Below are positions 51,301 through 60,583 of a DNA stretch of 64,000 nt, piece after piece. The number at the start of each line of letters is the position of its first letter. The first letter of the stretch is position 1. Location of the stretch: NCBI RefSeq assembly GCF_004115265.2, contig NC_046285.1:79374015-79438014 (forward strand). The letters run 5' to 3'. Source of the stretch: Rhinolophus ferrumequinum. Lineage: Eukaryota; Chordata; Mammalia; Chiroptera; Rhinolophidae. The notes beneath the pieces are model-generated. The model saw only the letters and a list, made by a program, of their open reading frames with translations. It did not search any database and had not been told where the DNA came from. The translations under genes were made by a program, and so were the position numbers.

Positions 51301-51877
51301 ACGGTGGTTTCGAGGACATTATCATCTTCTCTTTAATCGCAATTTAAGACCACGGGAGTGAGGTGAGGGTCAAGCAACTTTTCATCACATTAACATAGTC
51401 ATGTTGATTCTATCTGAAAAGAAGTCCACTGGCTATTGGCTGACCGAGCCGATTTCCGCGGAAATACAAGGCCACAAACAGAAATTCACAACTGAAGCAA
51501 TTTACTCGCCCCCATTCCCTCAAGCACCGTTACACCGAACTTGCACGAAGAGTCTAATCTCTGAAAATCCCCGAATCGCTTTCTTGATCTGATCTACCGG
51601 GCAGACACGCGACCTTCAGACGTCTAACGCGCAGCCCCTCTCTCCTGCGCCAAATAACACGGCCCAGTCCCGGGTTGGGCACGGACCCACTCGAGTCCTC
51701 CAGCGCGCTTTCCGGCCCAGTCTCGGCCGGCTACTCACCTGCAGTAGCAGGGGCCCTGGGCCCGGCGCGGCCCGGCGGCGGCTCGGGCTCCGCGTCGTTG
51801 CTGGTGCCGTCCGGGGACTGCGGCGGCTCTTCTTCTCTGCGCCGAGCGGTGGAAGGCTGGGTGCCTTTACGGGGCAT
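21207..51877 (-). CDS. SMC4: SMC4, condensin core ATPase subunit (complete, 23 coding exons)
   Basis: SMC4 pairs with SMC2 in condensin I and II to compact mitotic chromosomes. All coding exons join in phase to 1,287 residues plus stop (human 1,288), with no break. The MPRKGTQPSTARRREE start is conserved. Walker A GPNGSGKS is at 113-120, and coiled coils lie at about 270-600 and 780-1,090. The hinge is around 605-760 (SGRIPGIYGRLGDLGAIDEK through GTMTGGGSK). The signature LSGGEK is at 1,190-1,195 and Walker B LYFMDEID at 1,214-1,221. A run of six prolines (IPPPPPP) lies at about 66-71. Exons from the start: 51739-51877, 50648-50826, 49990-50181, 48084-48260, 40852-41016, 40478-40605, 39860-40000, 38815-38965, 37283-37447, 34826-35059, 32912-33097, 31546-31707, 30790-31015, 30625-30701, 29800-29952, 28606-28732, 24565-24754, 23948-24092, 23493-23666, 22947-23129, 22547-22779, 21839-22022, 21207-21359. 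All have GT...AG ends. Confidence 0.98.
21839..22022 (-). CDS. SMC4: SMC4 coding exon 22 (signature and Walker B)
   Basis: Residues 1,176-1,237. Holds LSGGEK and LYFMDEIDAALD, so most of the C-terminal half of the ATP site lies in this one exon. Donor TAT|GTAAGTA. Confidence 0.97.
22547..22779 (-). CDS. SMC4: SMC4 coding exon 21
   Basis: Residues 1,099-1,175 and two bases of the next codon. End of the C-terminal coil and start of the head (NEFMAGFYIITNKLKENYQM). Confidence 0.97.
22947..23129 (-). CDS. SMC4: SMC4 coding exon 20 (unusual donor)
   Basis: Residues 1,038-1,098, C-terminal coil. The donor reads AAGAAG|GTCTGA, with C at +3, which is rare. AAG before it and G at +5 should still support splicing, and the flanking exons demand this join. 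Confidence 0.95.
23493..23666 (-). CDS. SMC4: SMC4 coding exon 19
   Basis: Residues 980-1,037, ETLPEIQQEHRNLL ... RYWQKE, coiled coil. Confidence 0.97.
23948..24092 (-). CDS. SMC4: SMC4 coding exon 18
   Basis: Residues 931-979, coiled coil (NLKKAQDSVFRTEKEIKDTA). Codon 931 is split with exon 17. Confidence 0.97.
24340..24500. mobile_element. DNA-transposon MITE with AATAAGACC ends (SMC4 intron)
   Basis: GAAAATAAGACCTAGCCGGC is followed by AATATAAGACCTGGTCTTAT, a short palindrome. I recognise the text as a common mammalian short non-autonomous DNA element but cannot name the family. Confidence 0.5.
24565..24754 (-). CDS. SMC4: SMC4 coding exon 17
   Basis: Residues 868-930, coiled coil (KRLHNIIIEINNHKLKAQQD). 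Confidence 0.97.
24755..28605 (-). other. SMC4: SMC4 intron 16 (3.85 kb)
   Basis: The second-largest SMC4 intron. Apart from a MIR remnant near 28,265-28,520 I see no recognisable repeat, exon or RNA. A GC-richer patch lies at 26,330-26,470 without a supported function. Confidence 0.5.
28265..28525 (+). repeat. MIR SINE remnant
   Basis: GAGCATGGGTTCTGGAATCAG, then GTGATCTTGAGCAAATTAT, then GTGCCTTGGTTTCCTTATCTG: the full MIR order on the plus strand. Confidence 0.9.
28606..28732 (-). CDS. SMC4: SMC4 coding exon 16
   Basis: Residues 826-867, RLSEQEEYLNVQVKELEANV ... GAFKT, coiled coil. A 3.9 kb intron separates it from exon 17. Confidence 0.97.
29800..29952 (-). CDS. SMC4: SMC4 coding exon 15
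   Basis: Residues 775-825, VNKMESQLQRDSQKAVQIQE ..., start of the returning coil. Confidence 0.97.
30625..30701 (-). CDS. SMC4: SMC4 coding exon 14
   Basis: Shortest coding exon. Residues 749-774, GTMTGGGSKVMKGRMGSS ..., the glycine-rich end of the hinge. The serine/valine stretch is one residue shorter than I recall for human, which would explain 1,287 against 1,288 residues. Confidence 0.95.
30790..31015 (-). CDS. SMC4: SMC4 coding exon 13 (hinge)
   Basis: Residues 674-748, MAVWAKKMTRIQTPENTPRL ..., second half of the hinge dimerisation domain. Confidence 0.97.
31135..31430. mobile_element. Tigger/pogo-family DNA transposon remnant
   Basis: CATTCCCCCTTATCTGCAGG, then ACAGTAAGAGATTAACAACA and AATAAAATAGAACAATTACA, text typical of old Tigger-group elements in mammals. 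No coding capacity. Confidence 0.65.
31546..31707 (-). CDS. SMC4: SMC4 coding exon 12 (hinge)
   Basis: Residues 620-673, GDLGAIDEKYDVAISSCCRA ..., hinge. Confidence 0.97.
32912..33097 (-). CDS. SMC4: SMC4 coding exon 11
   Basis: Residues 558-619, from the outgoing coil into the hinge (SGRIPGIYGRL). Confidence 0.97.
34478..34755. mobile_element. Tigger-group non-autonomous element
   Basis: The left end ACAGATGCTCCTTGACTTAG and GATGGGGTTACATCC, then TTAGCCCAGGCAGGCAAAAT, plus a decayed inverted right end near 34,700-34,750. Old. Confidence 0.65.
34826..35059 (-). CDS. SMC4: SMC4 coding exon 10
   Basis: Residues 480-557, coiled coil (ARSKMDVAQSELDIYLSRHN). Longest coding exon. Confidence 0.97.
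35715..35895. repeat. MIR SINE remnant
   Basis: CATAACAATCCTATGAGGTAA, then TTTTGAGGAAACTGAGGTCAG, then TAAGTGGCAGAGCCTCTG. Confidence 0.85.
36415..36895. repeat. MIR SINE remnant split by a MITE
   Basis: The left part is at 36,430-36,498 and the right part at 36,740-36,895 (TTTTGAGGAAGAATCCTTGC, then CTAGGACTTGAACC). The MITE between them came later. Confidence 0.65.
36499..36735. mobile_element. TA-flanked Tc1/mariner-type MITE
   Basis: A 237-bp element between TA dinucleotides. The terminal inverted repeats are GGGGTGCCAAAAAAATGTAT and, complemented from the right, GGGTGCCAAAAAGACGTATA. It is the same family as the copy in the TRIM59 intron (9,229-9,789), which has a SINE in it. No coding capacity. 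Confidence 0.88.
37283..37447 (-). CDS. SMC4: SMC4 coding exon 9
   Basis: Residues 425-479, VEEFEGIPAKSENIITETTT ..., coiled coil. Confidence 0.97.
38815..38965 (-). CDS. SMC4: SMC4 coding exon 8
   Basis: Residues 374-424, KKLNKITKFIEENKEKFTQL ..., coiled coil. Confidence 0.97.
39258..39603. repeat. 173-bp tandem duplication in SMC4 intron 7
   Basis: Two head-to-tail copies (39,258-39,430 and 39,431-39,603) of equal length. I find two single-base differences between them. Each holds an inverted repeat of 9-base arms around GT (AGAATTGGG / CCCAATTCT, at 39,340-39,359 and 39,513-39,532). There is no gap between copies. Confidence 0.97.
39779..39802. repeat. (CA)n microsatellite
   Basis: About eleven CA units after AGACACAC, in SMC4 intron 7. 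Confidence 0.9.
39860..40000 (-). CDS. SMC4: SMC4 coding exon 7
   Basis: Residues 327-373, IHDLQKRVAEMETQKEKINE ..., coiled coil. The 173-bp tandem duplication lies in the next intron. Confidence 0.96.
40478..40605 (-). CDS. SMC4: SMC4 coding exon 6
   Basis: Residues 285-326, LNRVKMVEKEKDALEGEKNI ..., start of the outgoing coil. Confidence 0.97.
40852..41016 (-). CDS. SMC4: SMC4 coding exon 5
   Basis: Residues 230-284, GEVEQIAMMKPKGQTEHDEG ..., N-terminal head, beginning right after the Q-loop glutamine (Q229). Confidence 0.97.
42618..42828. mobile_element. MER5A-type hAT-Charlie element
   Basis: GTGGTGCTACTGACATTCTGG, then GCTGGACATCCTAGGATGTT, then CTCCAGATAATGCTAGATAT and CCTGGGGGTGGGGATGC: the known MER5A order, well diverged. 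Confidence 0.85.
44262..44690 (+). mobile_element. 5'-truncated L1 3' end
   Basis: Sense-strand L1 tail: GGTACATATACTATACAATG, then GGATGAATCTTGAGATTATC, then GTCACCCCAATAAATTTAAT and an A-rich end. Confidence 0.88.
47752..47832 (-). ncRNA. MIR16-2: miR-16-2 precursor hairpin
   Basis: An 81-base hairpin on the minus strand. The mature miR-16-5p sequence is at 47,802-47,823 and is complete (seed AGCAGCA). The star arm differs from human by one base near its middle (AATATTATTGTG against AATATTACTGTG), and the loop and flanks have a few changes. It lies in an SMC4 intron 3' of miR-15b, so both are released from the SMC4 transcript. The pair targets cyclins and BCL2-type messages in other mammals. 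No independent promoter was seen. Confidence 0.98.
47892..47989 (-). ncRNA. MIR15B: miR-15b precursor hairpin
   Basis: A 98-base hairpin on the minus strand. Mature miR-15b-5p (47,949-47,970) and the 3p strand (47,911-47,932) match the human sequences in full. The differences I see are in the terminal loop and the outer stem. It lies 59 bases 5' of miR-16-2 and 94 bases inside the intron after SMC4 exon 4. The order is the same as in human. Confidence 0.98.
48084..48260 (-). CDS. SMC4: SMC4 coding exon 4
   Basis: Residues 171-229, EGDDYEVIPNSNFYVSRTAH ... RFLILQ, N-terminal head. Donor CAA|GTAAGTTT. The miR-15b hairpin starts 94 bases downstream in the intron. Confidence 0.97.
49236..49375 (+). 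mobile_element. Short L1 3' end
   Basis: GGTGTCAGATGGGTACTAGA, then GTTGCACACCTGAAAGTAAT, then GTCAACTATAATTGAATAAA and a poly-A tail: a heavily 5'-truncated L1. Confidence 0.85.
49990..50181 (-). CDS. SMC4: SMC4 coding exon 3 (Walker A)
   Basis: Residues 107-170. RFSCIIGPNGSGKSNVIDSM carries the nucleotide-binding P-loop. Confidence 0.97.
50648..50826 (-). CDS. SMC4: SMC4 coding exon 2
   Basis: Residues 47-106, including the six-proline run and the first head strand (LMITHIVNQNFKSYAGEKIL). Confidence 0.97.
51739..51877 (-). CDS. SMC4: SMC4 coding exon 1 (start)
   Basis: Residues 1-46 and one base. Begins MPRKGTQPSTARRREEEPPQ, then an acidic, proline-rich disordered N-tail. The context GCGACCATGCC fits a Kozak start. 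Donor GCAG|GTGAGTAG. Confidence 0.97.
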
Positions 51878-53521
51878 GGTCGCTGGGGCCGGGTGAGAGC
51901 CGGGAGTTAAGTCAGCCCGCGGGCCGCAGGGCCGCGCGGGTACATTCCCCGCCGGCTCCCGCGACGTGATCGGCTCAGCCTCTACCCCGCCCCACTCGGG
52001 ATAAAACTCCGTTCTCCAGTTCCCGAGAGCCTGTCTTTAAAACACCGCTCAACGCCAGCGGGTCCTTGGGCAAGAAGGCACCCAAACCCCAAGTGCTAGA
52101 GGTGCGGGGCTCGTTTTCTTAAACAAGTTCCAAGCAAGTGGGAAAACCTAGACGTGCCTGGGAATCAAGCCACCACAGACTACTTGGGTTCTTATTTTTT
52201 AATGCCCCCTCCCCCGTCGCCCACAGTTTAAGTGTATACGAATATCTGAATGTAATTTCTGAACGAAGTAATTTCCATACGCCGGCATTTACTGACATTC
52301 CCACGTTCTCGGGGCTAGGGATGCAAGCGCAGACTTAGAGGAGTTCGCATTAGTTTTAGGTTTGCGGGGCTATCAACTCTTCCTAGAGCAGAAGGCTAAG
52401 CTTAGGACGACTGGCTGCCCCGTCCTCTCCCCGCCATTTAGCTCTTGGCGCCGTTGACGGCTCGGGGGCTTCGAGGTCTCCTCTCCACAGTCCCACTGGG
52501 CAGGGCGGCCAGAGGCTGGGGTCCACCCCTCGGGACTTCCAAATCGGACGCCAGCGATGATCGGGGGTGTCTCTCCGGGACCCGCGGCGGAATCCCGTTG
52601 GGTAATGAACTACGAAAGGTCACCAGTAAGGGCTAGGACCCGGTGATTGGTCCCTCGGGAGAAGAGAGAAGGCAAAGGGTCCGGGGGAGACGCCCTTTCC
52701 TCGACAGACACCAGGATTTCTGAGATCCGCGAGGCTTAGAGCCCCCTCCACCGCCCCGAGCGATGCTTAAGAAGATCACAGAAGTAGCGCCCGGGAGAAG
52801 CGCGAGGCAGCCCGAACTGCCGGGGAGCGGCCGCGGGGGGAGGGGTGACAGCGAGAGAGATCTCCCGGCGACAGCCTCAGCCCAGACTTCGGCTGCTCCT
52901 GCTCAAGGCCTCTACTTTCCGGGCACCCGCGGACGGGGTAGGAAGTGAGAGTGTGACAACCTGATTAGGAAAAGATGTACTTTACCTGCGGGTCAGTCCA
53001 CTCAGACCAAGGCTGGAAACGGTTGTATAGACCCCCCCGTTCCTACCGGTGTTTCGGCTCCGGGTCCTTCACTCGAAAATGGCGCCTAAAATACAAACTC
53101 GAACGGAAATTCGTTACAAATGCGCGCAAAGGTTTCTGGGAACCACTAATTTTAAAAAAAAAAGTGCGGCGATTATCACCGCCATCTTCTGGTCGCTTAC
53201 ACGCATGCGCAAACTCCGGCCCTGGGGAACCCAGGTGGCATGGGACGTTTCTTCTACGTGAAGAGGAAGAGCAAAACACTGTGTTCCTTGGGGCCTACGG
53301 CAACAGCACTCTTATAAAAAATATTGAAAAAAAAACCTGGAGAGTTTTGAAAAAGAAAAATAAGAGTAGGGTTCCGCCCAAAGCTGGAGGCGGGGCTCAG
53401 TCGTCCAATAAAGCCCCTTAAAGAGAGGGCGGGCTCCCTGAGGGGCGGGGTCTCAGGCCCGCTCGGGTGACGCGCGGCGGGAAAGTATCGCGGGAAGAGG
53501 GAATGAGCGTAGCTCTTTGAA

Positions 53522-53535
53522 GTCACTATGGTGAC
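53522..53535. promoter_or_regulatory. IFT80: RFX X-box-like site of IFT80
   Basis: GTCACTATGGTGAC is an almost perfect palindrome that fits the X-box pattern GTNNCC-AT-GGNAAC with small departures. RFX2/RFX3 drive ciliary genes through such sites, and IFT80 is one. It lies about 75-90 bases before the exon-1 donor. A second half-site-like GGTAAC follows at about 53,556. Confidence 0.7.
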
Positions 53536-53539
53536 GGGA

Positions 53540-53609
53540 AGGTCGGGAGGCTTGGTAACTGGTCCCCAGCTCTGTGAGAGCAATCGCCACCGCAATTCTG
53601 GAACGTAAG
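53540..53609 (+). other. IFT80: IFT80 5' noncoding exon (start approximate)
   Basis: The donor AAG|GTAAAT follows base 53,609; an alternative donor, GAAC|GTAAGG, lies five bases earlier. It is placed by its position in the CpG island, downstream of the X-box, and ahead of the IFT80 coding exon on the same strand. Confidence 0.5.
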
Positions 53610-54195
53610 GTAAATCTCTTCACCTCCGGATGTGGTGAAGAAAGGGTTTGGAAATTGTAGCCATCACTGGATCCCACTTTCTTTGAGGGTGTGTGCGGCG
53701 GGGAGCATCTATTATTTTCCATCTCCCTGGTGGCAGTGGGGCTCTGTACGTAGCTTTTGGGATGCGAAGGAGGAGCCCAGAGTTTGGAGGGAATCGAGGG
53801 ACAACAAGGAGAAGAGAAGACCTGGACTGGTGAATGATGGTGTAGTCCACATGTTACTAGCAAAATAATAATTTCGAGTTATTGGTGTTAGATCTTTAAG
53901 TGTCACTAGAGAAAAGGGTTTTCGGGCTTTTGAAATCATTTGATTGAAAGACCCCGTTATGGAAGAAACGATTTGATGATGTCATTTGGTTATCTTTATG
54001 AGAAAATGTTTTTAAAGTAGCTTTTGTGTACATCGCACTGTGCAAGACATAATCAGGATTATTAAGCAAATATTGTTGTTCCCAGAGAACTTAGTTATGT
54101 CAGTGGGTTTTTATCTGGAGTCTGTGGATCAGGGGTTGGTGATTGGGCTTCAGAGGAGTTCATAGCGCCCCCCCCCCCGAAATGATATACAAAAT

Positions 54196-54196
<1 letters not shown>

Positions 54197-54226
<30 letters not shown>
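54197..54226. repeat. (GT)n microsatellite
   Basis: About fifteen GT units, following a short C-run at 54,168-54,178. Confidence 0.95.
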
Positions 54227-54234
<8 letters not shown>

Positions 54235-57200
54235 TCATTTTTCTGGGGAGTTAGTTTTCCCAGAACTTTGATCAGATTCTGGAACGTGGTCCTAATCCCC
54301 CACAATGTTAACCACTGGTTGATCTGACTATCTCCAGTAAGTATTCAGCAACTCTTCTGACATTGAGAATGGGGGCCTCCTTTATTTTTTCTTTTAAATT
54401 TTTGCATACTTAGTGCCTGGCATACTAAAGCACTAATAAATCTGCTTAATGAATGAATTTATATTGCCATTCTATTTAAGTGTTGTGACTCTTGTTCTGA
54501 GGAGCATAAAATCAGGTGCAGTAATTCTCAAAAAGGGGTGTGGACACTCACAAGTGTAAGAATTTCGTGAGCTTGGAGACTGGTGTGGTTTGAATACTCA
54601 TTGACTTGATATCCTAATGTACCTTTATATTTGAAGTTGAAAAAAAGGATTAATTGTTTTCATAAGACAGGCTACAGATACTATAGCTCAAGAAAAAAAT
54701 GTGGTTGGTAGGCGTATCAAAAAGATGTGGGGGAAAAGATGTAGGGATTCTCTTTGAGAGCTTCTGGAATCCTTTGGATTTTTGAAGTTTGTAAAGCTGT
54801 AAAACTTGAATTAGTGAGATATCAACCATGAAAAAGCAGACTAGACCAAGTTGAGTGGTGTATGTGGGGGACAGAGCACAATGTAGTAGAAAGATGTAAC
54901 ATAACAGAATCCAAAATCCCATCATTTTTAGCCACATGCTTGGATAATTTATTCAATTTATCAATCTCTCTGAGTATTTATTTATAAAACCAGCATATAA
55001 TACCTATTTCACGGGATTATTTATGATTGTTCACATAGCACACATCCTACAAGCATTTGATACTGTGTGAAAGATGCATAATGGAATCAAGTTAGAAGAA
55101 GGTTAGCTTATGAAGAAAGGTCTTGAAATCCAAGTCAAGGATTTTAGATATGTTATGGAGGAAACATGAAAAATTTGGGCTAAGGAATGACTTGGTAAAA
55201 ACAACAACAACAAAAAAAACAGTAGCTATGTGGGATGTGTTAAAGGTTAAAGAAACTGAGATCAGACATGGCTTAGTTAGATTATTACTGTACAGTCCCT
55301 CCATGTGGGAGGTGAGAAATGCTTACACAGTAGAATGGAAAAAAATCCCAACACACTTTGGAGGAAATAAAATCTATAGCTTTTATAGATTTTAATGTAC
55401 AAAGTTAAGAGTATAAACCCTTAAAGTCAGATATTATTCTTTGTGAATCTTTGAATTAGTGATGAAGGGACAGGGAGAAAGATAAGTCACATATAAATCC
55501 TAATTTTACTGCCTTTGATGATTGCTGTAAATAATGGTAAGTCTAATGACTGATGGGAAAGAAATGTAATTTCAATAAACCAATAAAGTGACTGATGGCT
55601 TTAGATTTAGTTGAAACTAACCACACCCCATTCAGAAGGAATATTTTCAAAACAGACTTAAACAAGGTTGTTTAATGAAGAAAAGACATAACAGCTACAA
55701 AGTAGACTTAAATCTAAAACAACAATAGGACACTCAGAATAAGAAGTCATTTGAGAAGAGATTAGGGTTCCAAGAAATAAAGACATAATTGATCCTTGCC
55801 AATACTTTTGATATTTCTCATGAAATTAACACTGTCTAGTTATAAAATAAAGGCTGGTCTAATTGGAATGGACTAGGTTATAATCATTTTGGAAAGTATA
55901 ACTAAGTCTGATCCTCCTGGTTCCAAAATCATCTACTAACAACCATTATCTATAATTTCAGGCAGACTGAGAAGAGAACCCTCACTTCTCACATTTTAAA
56001 AGTAAAGTTGTACCCCACAGGAAGAAATAAGAATAAGTTCAGAGAAAAGTTAGAATTAGAATTACAATGCACGTTTGCAATTCTTTAAGTGCATGATTTT
56101 GTCATCATAATAATATACATTTTATCTGCCTTCTAACGTGGTTATAACATTTCATTAAGTCTGAAATTAGGTTTGCGAGTAAATGCTTAAAAATATTAAT
56201 CGAGACTGTAGTTGTAAATATTTGAATTAATTAGATATTAGCTAATAAAATGAATAAACATGAATTTATGTAAGTAATGTATAAGTGCTTAGAGAATATT
56301 GTCTATATACGTTGGATATAAACACAGGACAGATAGTAATGAATATCCCTCTTGATAATATAAGCCCCCTAATACATTAAGCTTGTTGAAACTCTCACCT
56401 AACTTAATGCAGAAAAAATAGGAAGTGAAGAAGCAGAACAGTTTTAGGGGGAAGAACCATTTTAAAAGATGAGTTTGTTTTTATTCATGTTTGTTGGGAT
56501 TGTGGAAAGATGTGTCCAGTGGGCAGTAGTGGTAGAGAATATAGCTCAAGAGAAAATAGGATGAAACAGTGTTACAAGAATAACACTTGGAACACTAAAA
56601 ATAGATTAGGTTTTTAAGGTTGTGAGTAAAGAGAGGACGGCACCAGAAAATGGGCATTCTTAGAATCTAGGGAGAAGAAATAATTATAGTAATGTCTCAG
56701 GTAGGACTTTCTAGATTATAAGTGACAGAAAACCCAATCCAGATTGTCTTGATAAAAAAAAAAAAAATGGCTCCCATAACCAGAAAATCAGATGAATATA
56801 ACTGGATTCAGTGTTCAAACAAAGACAACAGGATTTGGTTTCTTTCTTTGCTCTGCTTTGCATACCATTATCTTGGCATTATTCTCAGGCTCTACTAGTG
56901 GCTTCTGGCACCTCCAGGCTCTCTCCCTGCTGTGGTAAGAAAGCTACAGTAACTCCAGCCTCAAATCTTCTAAAATTAAAGACTGTGGGTAAGGAGCATG
57001 CTTAGTATGTTAGAAGGAAAACAGAAAAATAGTATCTATTTGTTTTAATTTTCATTTTTTAATTATAATTGAGGCTGAGCGTTGTTTCATTGTTTTTCAT
57101 TGCCCACTGACATCCTGTATTTATGTTTCTGTGAACTGTCAATCTATGTGTTTAAAAATTATCAGTGCCCTTGACCAAATGACTTCATAGGGGACTGTCC

Positions 57201-57389
57201 TGTCTTGGTTATTTGTTTCTATAGTATTGCCAATCTATCCCTATCCACTGGTTCCTTCTCTTTTGTCCCCACAAACATACAGGGGTCTACCCAAGTTTAA
57301 AAGGCTTTCATAGCTACTATTCTATTTCTATATTCTCTATATATTTATATATCTTTAAGTTCTACATTTATGAGCTATGCCTGCTGACC

Positions 57390-58770
57390 CCATTTTTTCC
57401 CCCATTCATTCATCGGACAAATATTTACTGAGCACTTATTGTATACAAGGATGGTTCTAGTTGCAGGGGATATAGATGTGAACAAAATAGACAGAAATTC
57501 CTACATTCATGGAGCTTACATTTTAGAAAGGAGCAACAGTAAGTAAAACGCATAGTATGACAGATGGCCTTAAATAGAGAATGCAGGGAAGAGTTTACGG
57601 AGAAGACGACTTTTGGACAAACATATAAAGACGGGAAGAATAGTAATACGTGAAGCTATCTGGGGGCATGGATTCTAGGCAGAGTACAGGTACAAAGGCC
57701 CTGAGGCAGGAGCATGCTTAATATGTTAGAAGAAAAATACTGAGGCTGGTGCGACTGGAGCAGTATGAGTGAAAAGAGAGAGAAAACAGGAGATGAGGTC
57801 AGAGAAATAATGGGTATATTAGGGCTCTCCAGAGAAAGAAAATTCGATGTTGTACTCTTGGGTTTGAAGGCTGGAAACTCAGGCAAAATTTCTGTGTTTC
57901 AATCTGGAAGCACAATTCTTTCTTTGCTCTTAAAGCCTTCAACTGATTGGATGAAGCCCACACACATTATGCCGGGTAATCTGCTTTACTTAAAGTCAAC
58001 TGATTTTTAAATTTAATCACCTCTAAAAATACATTTACTGCAACATTTAGGTGGCTGTTTGCCCTGATAACTGGGCACTATCTTGTAGCCAAGTTGACAC
58101 GTAAAATTAACCATCACAATGGGAGTCCAGATCCATAAAGGCTTTGAACACCATTGTAAGAACTTTGTTATAATTCTGAGATAGGGAGCCATTGGAGAGT
58201 TTTGAGTGGAAAAGAGCCAGGATCTATTTTAAAACAGTCACTTTGGCTGCAGTGTTGAGCATAGATTGTGGAGGGGTTAGCAGGCCAATTAGGAGGCTAT
58301 GGTAATTCAGGTTGACAGATGATGGCACCTTGGGCTGGGGTGATAGCAGTGGGGATGGTGAGAATCTGGTATTTTGAAGGTCGAACATATAGGTTTTGTT
58401 TTTTACAAATTGGATTGGGATGTGAAAAAAGGGTCAGTGATGATGAGTCCAAGGTTTTTGGTATGTGCAACTGGAAGAATGGAGTTGCCATTTACTGAGA
58501 TAGGTAAGGCTGCAGAGGAACAGAACTGGAGGAAAGATCACGGATTTGATTTGGCTCTTAAGTTTGAGATGTCTGTTAGACATTCAAATAGAGTTGCCAG
58601 ATAGTCAGATGTAAAAGTCTGGGCTTCAGTGGAGAGGTCTGAAACGGACGTATGAAATTGGGAATTGTCGCTATGTAGTCAATACATTTACATTTACATT
58701 GAGTCATGAAACTGGGTGAGGTCACTATCAGCAGTGAGTAGATACAGAAGACATACAAGGCCAGTCCACA
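57390..58770. repeat. Ancient mammalian interspersed repeat (family uncertain), with an inserted older-type element
   Basis: CAAATATTTACTGAGCACTTA, then CAAAGGCCCTGAGGCAGGAG, then GTTTTGAGTGGAAAAGAGCC and GGAAGAATGGAGTTGCCATT is text common in mammal genomes. 57,815-58,120 (CTCTCCAGAGAAAG to AAATTAACCATCACA) looks like a different element set into it. I could not name either family with confidence. Confidence 0.55.
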
Positions 58771-59179
58771 GTTTAAGGTACGGGAAATTAGGAGGAAAGG
58801 TTGGGGGTATTTATTCCCTCTATAATTCTGCAAATCCTTCCCCTCCCTAAACTGCTCATTGAAATAAATCCTAATACCCTTAGCAGGATTGAAAAGGAAT
58901 CCCAAAGAGTTCCTTATGCTCCTAGCAAGACTGCCCCTTCCTTCTTTAAAAAACTCTACATCAATGCTGCAAACCTAAGAGACCAGTTCCAGGAAGAAGG
59001 ATACAATAAAAACTGATTATCCATCTTCCCTTAAGAGACCTGGGACTATTCCATCACGCCCGTTACACATTTACCTCACTCTTCACATTCAACACTCTTA
59101 ATTCCCTGCATTAGTTCATTAGTAGGTTTAGCTGTTAACGACAGTAACGTAAACATGATTAAACTTTATTCTCTATCCC

Positions 59180-59620
59180 TTAAAAGCCTGAATAGGTGGT
59201 ACAGGACTGATACGACTCTCCATAAGGCCAAGAGTCTTGATTCCTTCTATCTGTTACCATGTTATACATGGCCTTGATGGCATGGCATGGAGAGTGTTAC
59301 TCTTATTTTCTAAGTTTTTATTTGCCAGTTATGCTGTGATTCATATAACTTTTATAAGAGGTAATAAAATGGCTTCCTTAAAAAGTAAATGAGGTAACTC
59401 ATTGAGTTTGCATATTGCCACTGTGGGTCCATTACTTGTAGGCAGTATTATCTACCCCCCACAGAATATAAATCCCAGATTGGGCCACTAGGTTGATGAT
59501 GTTGTAATATCCACATGTGGGTTTTGGAATTGTTAATGCCCTATGTGGCTAGACCTAGTTTCCAGGGCAGCTGGGAAACATAGTCTTTATTCTAGGTGGC
59601 CAGATGTGCAGCAGCAATTC
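59180..59620. repeat. Unclassified repeat, copy 1 of a diverged pair
   Basis: Shares GAGAGTGTTAC, ATATAACTTTT, CCACTAGGTTGATGATGT and the order of the text between them with 63,090-63,450, at clearly lower than recent identity. Family unknown. Confidence 0.6.
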
Positions 59621-60583
59621 AGATTCTTCTACCACCTAAATAGGGATGAGTGAATATTGGAGGACTGTCAGCTGTTTCAGCCATTTCCCTCCACCTGTCC
59701 CAAACCCTTAGCTTTTTCCTATCGAAATCCTTCCACTCTACCTTTTGGAACTCAGTATTTCAATGGCCAAATCTGTGTCCTCAACCTTTACTCTGAATGA
59801 TTTCTTTACCATTATAGTCAAACTTAAATCGGCTTGTTTCCTTTGGAAAACTGCTTTCCCCCGGCCTTCAAATGGAGGCTGTTTTGCCCCCAGACTCCCA
59901 TGAGTTGAAGGACCTTGTTTCTCATTAGTGTACCCGGGCAATTGATCCTCTTTTCTCTTCCTCTCTAAAATCCCCTACTCTCTTTGAAACAAGTCTTACC
60001 AGATTAAACCATTCTCTACCCTACCTTTTTGCAGTCGTCTCCAGGTCTCTTTGCTATTTCTCCTTATGCAATGAATATTTTAGCACCTGGCTAACTGTCA
60101 TTATCGACACCACTAGTCCTCTCATTATTCTCAGCTATTCAATATCCACAAATCATTCTGTTCCACTCCCTGGCCTCTCAGTTCCTGGACCTCGGCCACC
60201 CACTTTTCAGTCTTTACTTCATCATTAGCAATACCTACACTCTCTCCCAAAATCTGTTTTAAGCATCCGATTGTCTGTATATCTCCACTTGTTTTCTCTA
60301 GTTTAATTCCTGTAGAATCTTAATGCAGACAATTCTTCATACTTCAGTAGGACTTCTAGGCCATTGAAGCTACCACCTTTTCATGTAGCTGGTAGTCTCA
60401 TCTTATCCATGGCTTTGAACATGATCTTTGTGCTGACAGCCCTCAAGTTGATATCTCATTGATACCTCTAGCTCCGTCCGAACTCTTCTTTGATTCCAGA
60501 CTTGTATATCCAATTTCTCCTTGAATTCTTCATTTGGATGTCTGATAGTCACCTTAAACTTGACATATCCAATACAGAATTTT

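Larger units (their letters stand above)
51600..53620. promoter_or_regulatory. CpG-island region between SMC4 and IFT80 (divergent promoters)
   Basis: GC-rich sequence between the divergent starts of SMC4 (minus, ATG at 51,877) and IFT80 (plus, exon 1 near 53.55 kb). Motifs include a CCAAT-type ATTGG at 52,645, NRF1-type CGCATGCGC at 53,202-53,210, and YY1-type GCCATCTT at 53,181 and AAAATGGCG at 53,077. Further on are CCAAT at 53,405 and a GC box at 53,441. No TATA box. Open frames in this block are GC-driven and are not supported as genes. Confidence 0.8.

Noticed and set aside
52763-53863. Several open frames of 60-150 codons in the SMC4/IFT80 promoter region
   Set aside because: They arise from high GC content, overlap on both strands, and show no family features.
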